DNA of 8,108 bases from Actinomycetes bacterium. Lineage in GTDB: Bacteria; Actinomycetota; Actinomycetes; Mycobacteriales; Micromonosporaceae. This document shows positions 5,720 to 8,108 of the stretch, piece after piece. Every line of letters starts with the position of its first letter. Position 1 is the first letter of the stretch. A program made the position numbers and the translations under genes. Location: NCBI GenBank assembly GCA_023437285.1, contig JAEZGP010000671.1:1-8108 (forward strand). The letters are read 5' to 3'. Under the pieces are notes generated by a model, which made no database searches, was not told the DNA's origin, and saw only the letters and a program-made list of their open reading frames with translations.

Positions 5720-7276
5720 ATGCGAACCAACGGCCCTCCCCGCTCCGCCGGCACCAACCAACAGTGGCGGGGCCGCTACCACTTCCGGGTCCACAACCAC
5801 GCCACAGCGGCCGTCCACGAGCGACACGGACCGCCTCGGCCCGGGGCCACCGTCGCGATCGTCGGCGCCGGCGTGGCCGGGCTCGTCGCCGCGTACGAAC
5901 TGGAACAGCTCGGCTACAACGTGGTCGTCCTGGAGGGCAGCCGCCGCTGCGGGGGCCGCATCTTCTCGTACCGGTTCGCCGGGCCGCACGCCGACTCCCC
6001 CATCGCCGAACTCGGCGCGATGCGCTTCCCCGCCCGGCACATCCACACCATGGGGTACGTGGCCCGGCTCGGCCTGTCCGAGGAGTTGCGGCCGTTCAAG
6101 AGCCTGCTCGCCGACGACAACGCCCTGCACGGCACGACGAGCGGCTACCTGCGCCTGCGCGAGGCGCCGCGTGCGCTCATGACGGAGCTGCGCGACCTGC
6201 TGCTGCCCCGCTCGTACCGGGACGCGACGCTGCTGTTCGCCGCGCAGCTGAGCCTCATCGTGGACGCGATCGCGCCGCCCACCCTGCGCGAAGGGCTGCG
6301 CCACGACCTGCACAACCGGCTGCTCGACCACGTGGAAGCCATCGACCTGCGGGCCTACCTCACCGGCCACGGCGAGTCCGGCATCGACCTGCACGGGGTC
6401 TTCGGCCGCCATCCCGAACTGCGCAGCGCATGCGGCGGCGACCTCAACACGTTCCTCGACGACATCCTGACCGAGACGAGCGCCGAGCTGCTGCGCATCC
6501 GCGGCGGCATGGCGCGCATCACCGACCGGCTGGCCCGCCGGCTGCTGCGGCCCATCCTGTACGCCCGCGAGGTCATCGGTATGACCGTGCAACCCGACGG
6601 CGTGGAACTCACCATCCGGGCCCCCGGCCGCACGCTCACCCGGCGCTGCCCGATCGTCGTGTGCACGGCGCCGTTGCCCGTCCTGCGCCGGATGCGGCTG
6701 TCCGGCCTCGACAAGGAGAAGCTCGACATCATCCACGAGGTCAAGTACGTGCCGGCCACGAAGATCGCGTTCCACTGCCGGGAGGCGTTCTGGGAGCGGG
6801 AGGGCATCAGCGGCGGGGCCTCGTTCAGCGGCGGCCGCGTCCGCCAGACGTACTACCCGACAATCGACGGCGACCGCGCGCTCGGCGCGGTGCTGCTGGC
6901 CAGCTACACCATCGGCGACGAGGCCGAGGAGTGGGGCCGGCTGTCGGCGCAGGAGCGCCACGCGGCGGTGCTGGCCGAGCTGAGCCGGATGCATCCGCAG
7001 CTGCGCGACCCGGGCATGGTGCTCAACGCGGTCAGCCTCGCGTGGGGCCGCAACAAGTGGACCGGATCGGGCTGCTCGGTGCGCTGGGGCAAGACGCTCG
7101 CCGAGCAGGAGGAGGAGCGGCTGGCGGTGGCGCGGCCCGTCGGCCCGCTGTTCTTCGCCGGCGAACACTGCTCGTCCGCGCCGGCGTGGATCGACGGCGC
7201 CATCCAGTCCGCTCTCGAGGCGGTCGGCCAGATCGTCCTGTGGGACAGCCGCGCCACCGCGAAGGTCTGCCCGTGA
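5720..7276 (+). CDS. rebO: L-tryptophan oxidase, flavin amine oxidase family (RebO/StaO-like)
   Basis: 518 residues. FAD-dependent L-amino-acid oxidase fold: VAIVGAGVAG (residues 45-54), E72 ending the second strand, GGRI (78-81), AELGAMRFP with R102 at the position that usually binds the substrate carboxylate, and the C-terminal FFAGEHCSSAPAWIDGAIQSALEA block (about 478-501). In rebeccamycin and staurosporine pathways RebO/StaO oxidise (chloro)tryptophan to indole-3-pyruvate imine, releasing hydrogen peroxide. Tryptophan specificity is inferred from the RebD-type partner directly downstream. ATG 5720 has GAGG (5711-5714) five bases upstream and follows the monooxygenase stop by 16 bases. About 44 residues, including RGRYHFRVHNHA, precede the glycine-rich motif, longer than in VioA. 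Its TGA overlaps the GTG of the next gene, so the pair is translationally coupled. A general L-amino-acid oxidase is the alternative. Confidence 0.88.
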   Translation: MRTNGPPRSAGTNQQWRGRYHFRVHNHATAAVHERHGPPRPGATVAIVGAGVAGLVAAYELEQLGYNVVVLEGSRRCGGRIFSYRFAGPHADSPIAELGAMRFPARHIHTMGYVARLGLSEELRPFKSLLADDNALHGTTSGYLRLREAPRALMTELRDLLLPRSYRDATLLFAAQLSLIVDAIAPPTLREGLRHDLHNRLLDHVEAIDLRAYLTGHGESGIDLHGVFGRHPELRSACGGDLNTFLDDILTETSAELLRIRGGMARITDRLARRLLRPILYAREVIGMTVQPDGVELTIRAPGRTLTRRCPIVVCTAPLPVLRRMRLSGLDKEKLDIIHEVKYVPATKIAFHCREAFWEREGISGGASFSGGRVRQTYYPTIDGDRALGAVLLASYTIGDEAEEWGRLSAQERHAAVLAELSRMHPQLRDPGMVLNAVSLAWGRNKWTGSGCSVRWGKTLAEQEEERLAVARPVGPLFFAGEHCSSAPAWIDGAIQSALEAVGQIVLWDSRATAKVCP

Positions 7277-8108
7277 GCGTTTTCAGCAAACCCCGCCTGC
7301 ACTTCGGAGGAACCGCGGTTACGCGGCTGCCGACCGGACCCCGCTCGGGCCTGTTCGACCTGGCGACCAACCAGGCCCTCACCGACGACGGGCCGGTCCC
7401 GCCCGACACCCCGCCGGCCGCGTACCACGACTACCTGTGGCGGCGCGGACCACGCTACGGCGTGGACGGCCGGCCCGACCCCGACGGCGTGTTCAGCGCG
7501 TCGCAGGGGTGGAACTTCGGCGGCAACGGGCACTTCTGGATCGACGCGGCCGTCGTGGCGGTCGAACTCGACGACGGCATCGACGTGACCGACCCGGCGG
7601 TGGGCCGCGCGGTCGACATGTGGGGCCACTACAACGAATACCTGGCGACGACGTTCAACCGGGCCCGCGTCTTCGACCTCGACCCGTCCTCGCACTGGAC
7701 GACGACGCTCATGGTGGGCCGCTTCGGCTTCGGCCGGCTGGGTCGCTCCCAGGACACCGGCTACCTGATGCTCGGCGACGTCGCCGGCACCCATCCGCCC
7801 CGCTGGCACCACCGCGACCACCGCCGCGACGTGGGCGGGCACTGGCTGGCCCCCTATCTCGGCCGGGCGGTGCTGCACCAGTTCGCGATCGCCGGCGACG
7901 AGGGGATGATCTGGTTGCCGGAGGCGGGCGGCTCGCCGGCCACGCGGCGGCTGCGCGAGCTGGTCGGCTCCGGCGACGCCGACGGCGTGGTCGTGCAGTT
8001 CGCGCTGTCCAACATGGCCCCGCCGACGGTGCCGAACGCGCCGGACCGCCACCACCTGCGCGGCACGATCGCCCCGTGGCGGCGCGACGAGTGGCGCTCG
8101 TACCCGGC
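7273..8108 (+). CDS. rebD: Chromopyrrolic acid synthase, RebD/StaD/VioB family (N-terminal part)
   Basis: The first 278 codons of a long gene that runs past the right edge; full family members have about 1000 residues. The N-terminus MSVFSKPRLHFGGTA...LPTGPRSGLFDLAT closely follows the RebD/VioB pattern, as do SASQGWNFGGNGHF, the WGHYNEYLATTFNRARVFD block (from residue 117), MVGRFGFGRLGRS, VVVQFALSNMAPPTVPNAP and GTIAPWRRDEWRSYP. The family couples two indole-3-pyruvate imine molecules: RebD yields chromopyrrolic acid and has catalase activity, and VioB makes the violacein imine dimer. The wording of these blocks is nearer RebD/StaD than VioB, from memory. The start is GTG 7273, overlapping the oxidase stop (GTGA), with GAAGG at 7261-7265 seven bases upstream. 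The haem-binding central and C-terminal regions are outside the window, so catalytic integrity cannot be judged. Confidence 0.93.
   Translation, partial: MSVFSKPRLHFGGTAVTRLPTGPRSGLFDLATNQALTDDGPVPPDTPPAAYHDYLWRRGPRYGVDGRPDPDGVFSASQGWNFGGNGHFWIDAAVVAVELDDGIDVTDPAVGRAVDMWGHYNEYLATTFNRARVFDLDPSSHWTTTLMVGRFGFGRLGRSQDTGYLMLGDVAGTHPPRWHHRDHRRDVGGHWLAPYLGRAVLHQFAIAGDEGMIWLPEAGGSPATRRLRELVGSGDADGVVVQFALSNMAPPTVPNAPDRHHLRGTIAPWRRDEWRSYP

Noticed and set aside
4168..5757. A 529-codon open frame on the minus strand opposite the monooxygenase
   Set aside because: It is low complexity and rich in Arg/Gly/Pro/Val with no family motif. The + strand frame has full flavoprotein motifs and a ribosome site. 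Long antisense frames are common in GC-rich DNA.
4344..6182. A 612-codon + strand frame crossing the monooxygenase and tryptophan oxidase genes
   Set aside because: It is out of frame with both well-supported genes, Arg/Ala/Pro-rich, without domain motifs, and spans a real gene junction.
5621..7168. A 515-codon minus-strand frame opposite the tryptophan oxidase
   Set aside because: No motif or ribosome site was recognised, and the opposite strand carries a clear oxidase.
6904..8055. A 383-codon minus-strand frame opposite the oxidase/synthase junction
   Set aside because: Biased composition without family similarity. The + strand reads as a RebD/VioB N-terminus throughout.
4087..8108. Assignment of the cluster specifically to violacein, staurosporine or rebeccamycin
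   Set aside because: VioA/VioB, StaO/StaD and RebO/RebD are homologous pairs, and the deciding genes (VioE, P450, glycosyltransferase, halogenase) are not in the window. The monooxygenase is not of the VioC (kynurenine-monooxygenase-like) type.

Overview
The window is very GC-rich, with strong G/C bias at third codon positions and frequent GTG starts. This fits a high-GC actinomycete. Frequent cgtacg/gtacg words and the gene content suggest a Micromonospora- or Streptomyces-like organism, but the genus cannot be fixed from sequence alone. It holds eight genes, two of them cut by the window edges, and gaps between genes are small. No tRNA, rRNA, CRISPR array, transposase or long repeat is seen.

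Left part (1-1850): primary metabolism. The last codons of a LutB-like iron-sulfur protein overlap the start of lutC, giving the end of an L-lactate oxidation operon on the + strand. A LacI-family repressor gene on the - strand converges on it, with nine bases between the two genes. The repressor has a readable promoter, and two GAAAGTTTC-like sites 22 bp apart lie just downstream of it, an arrangement expected for autorepression.

Middle (1850-3038): a - strand gene encodes a cyclase/kynurenine-formamidase-fold protein. It carries an unassigned N-terminal domain of about 70 residues and an altered metal-binding motif. A 280-bp control region follows, including an AT-rich patch with nested inverted repeats. 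This region separates the cyclase gene from the divergent + strand operon.

Right part (3039-8108): four tightly packed + strand genes encode, in order, a caffeate-OMT-type O-methyltransferase, a PheA/TfdB/RebC-type FAD monooxygenase, a RebO/StaO-type L-tryptophan oxidase and the N-terminal 278 residues of a RebD/StaD/VioB-type chromopyrrolic acid synthase. The last pair is the signature of bisindole (indolocarbazole, chromopyrrolate, violacein-like) biosynthesis. The oxidase turns L-tryptophan into indole-3-pyruvate imine and the synthase couples two imines. The monooxygenase and methyltransferase upstream would oxidise and O-methylate the scaffold or an intermediate. This looks like the left edge of a bisindole natural-product cluster, with tailoring genes placed ahead of the core pair. 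The final product cannot be named because the rest of the cluster lies beyond the right edge.
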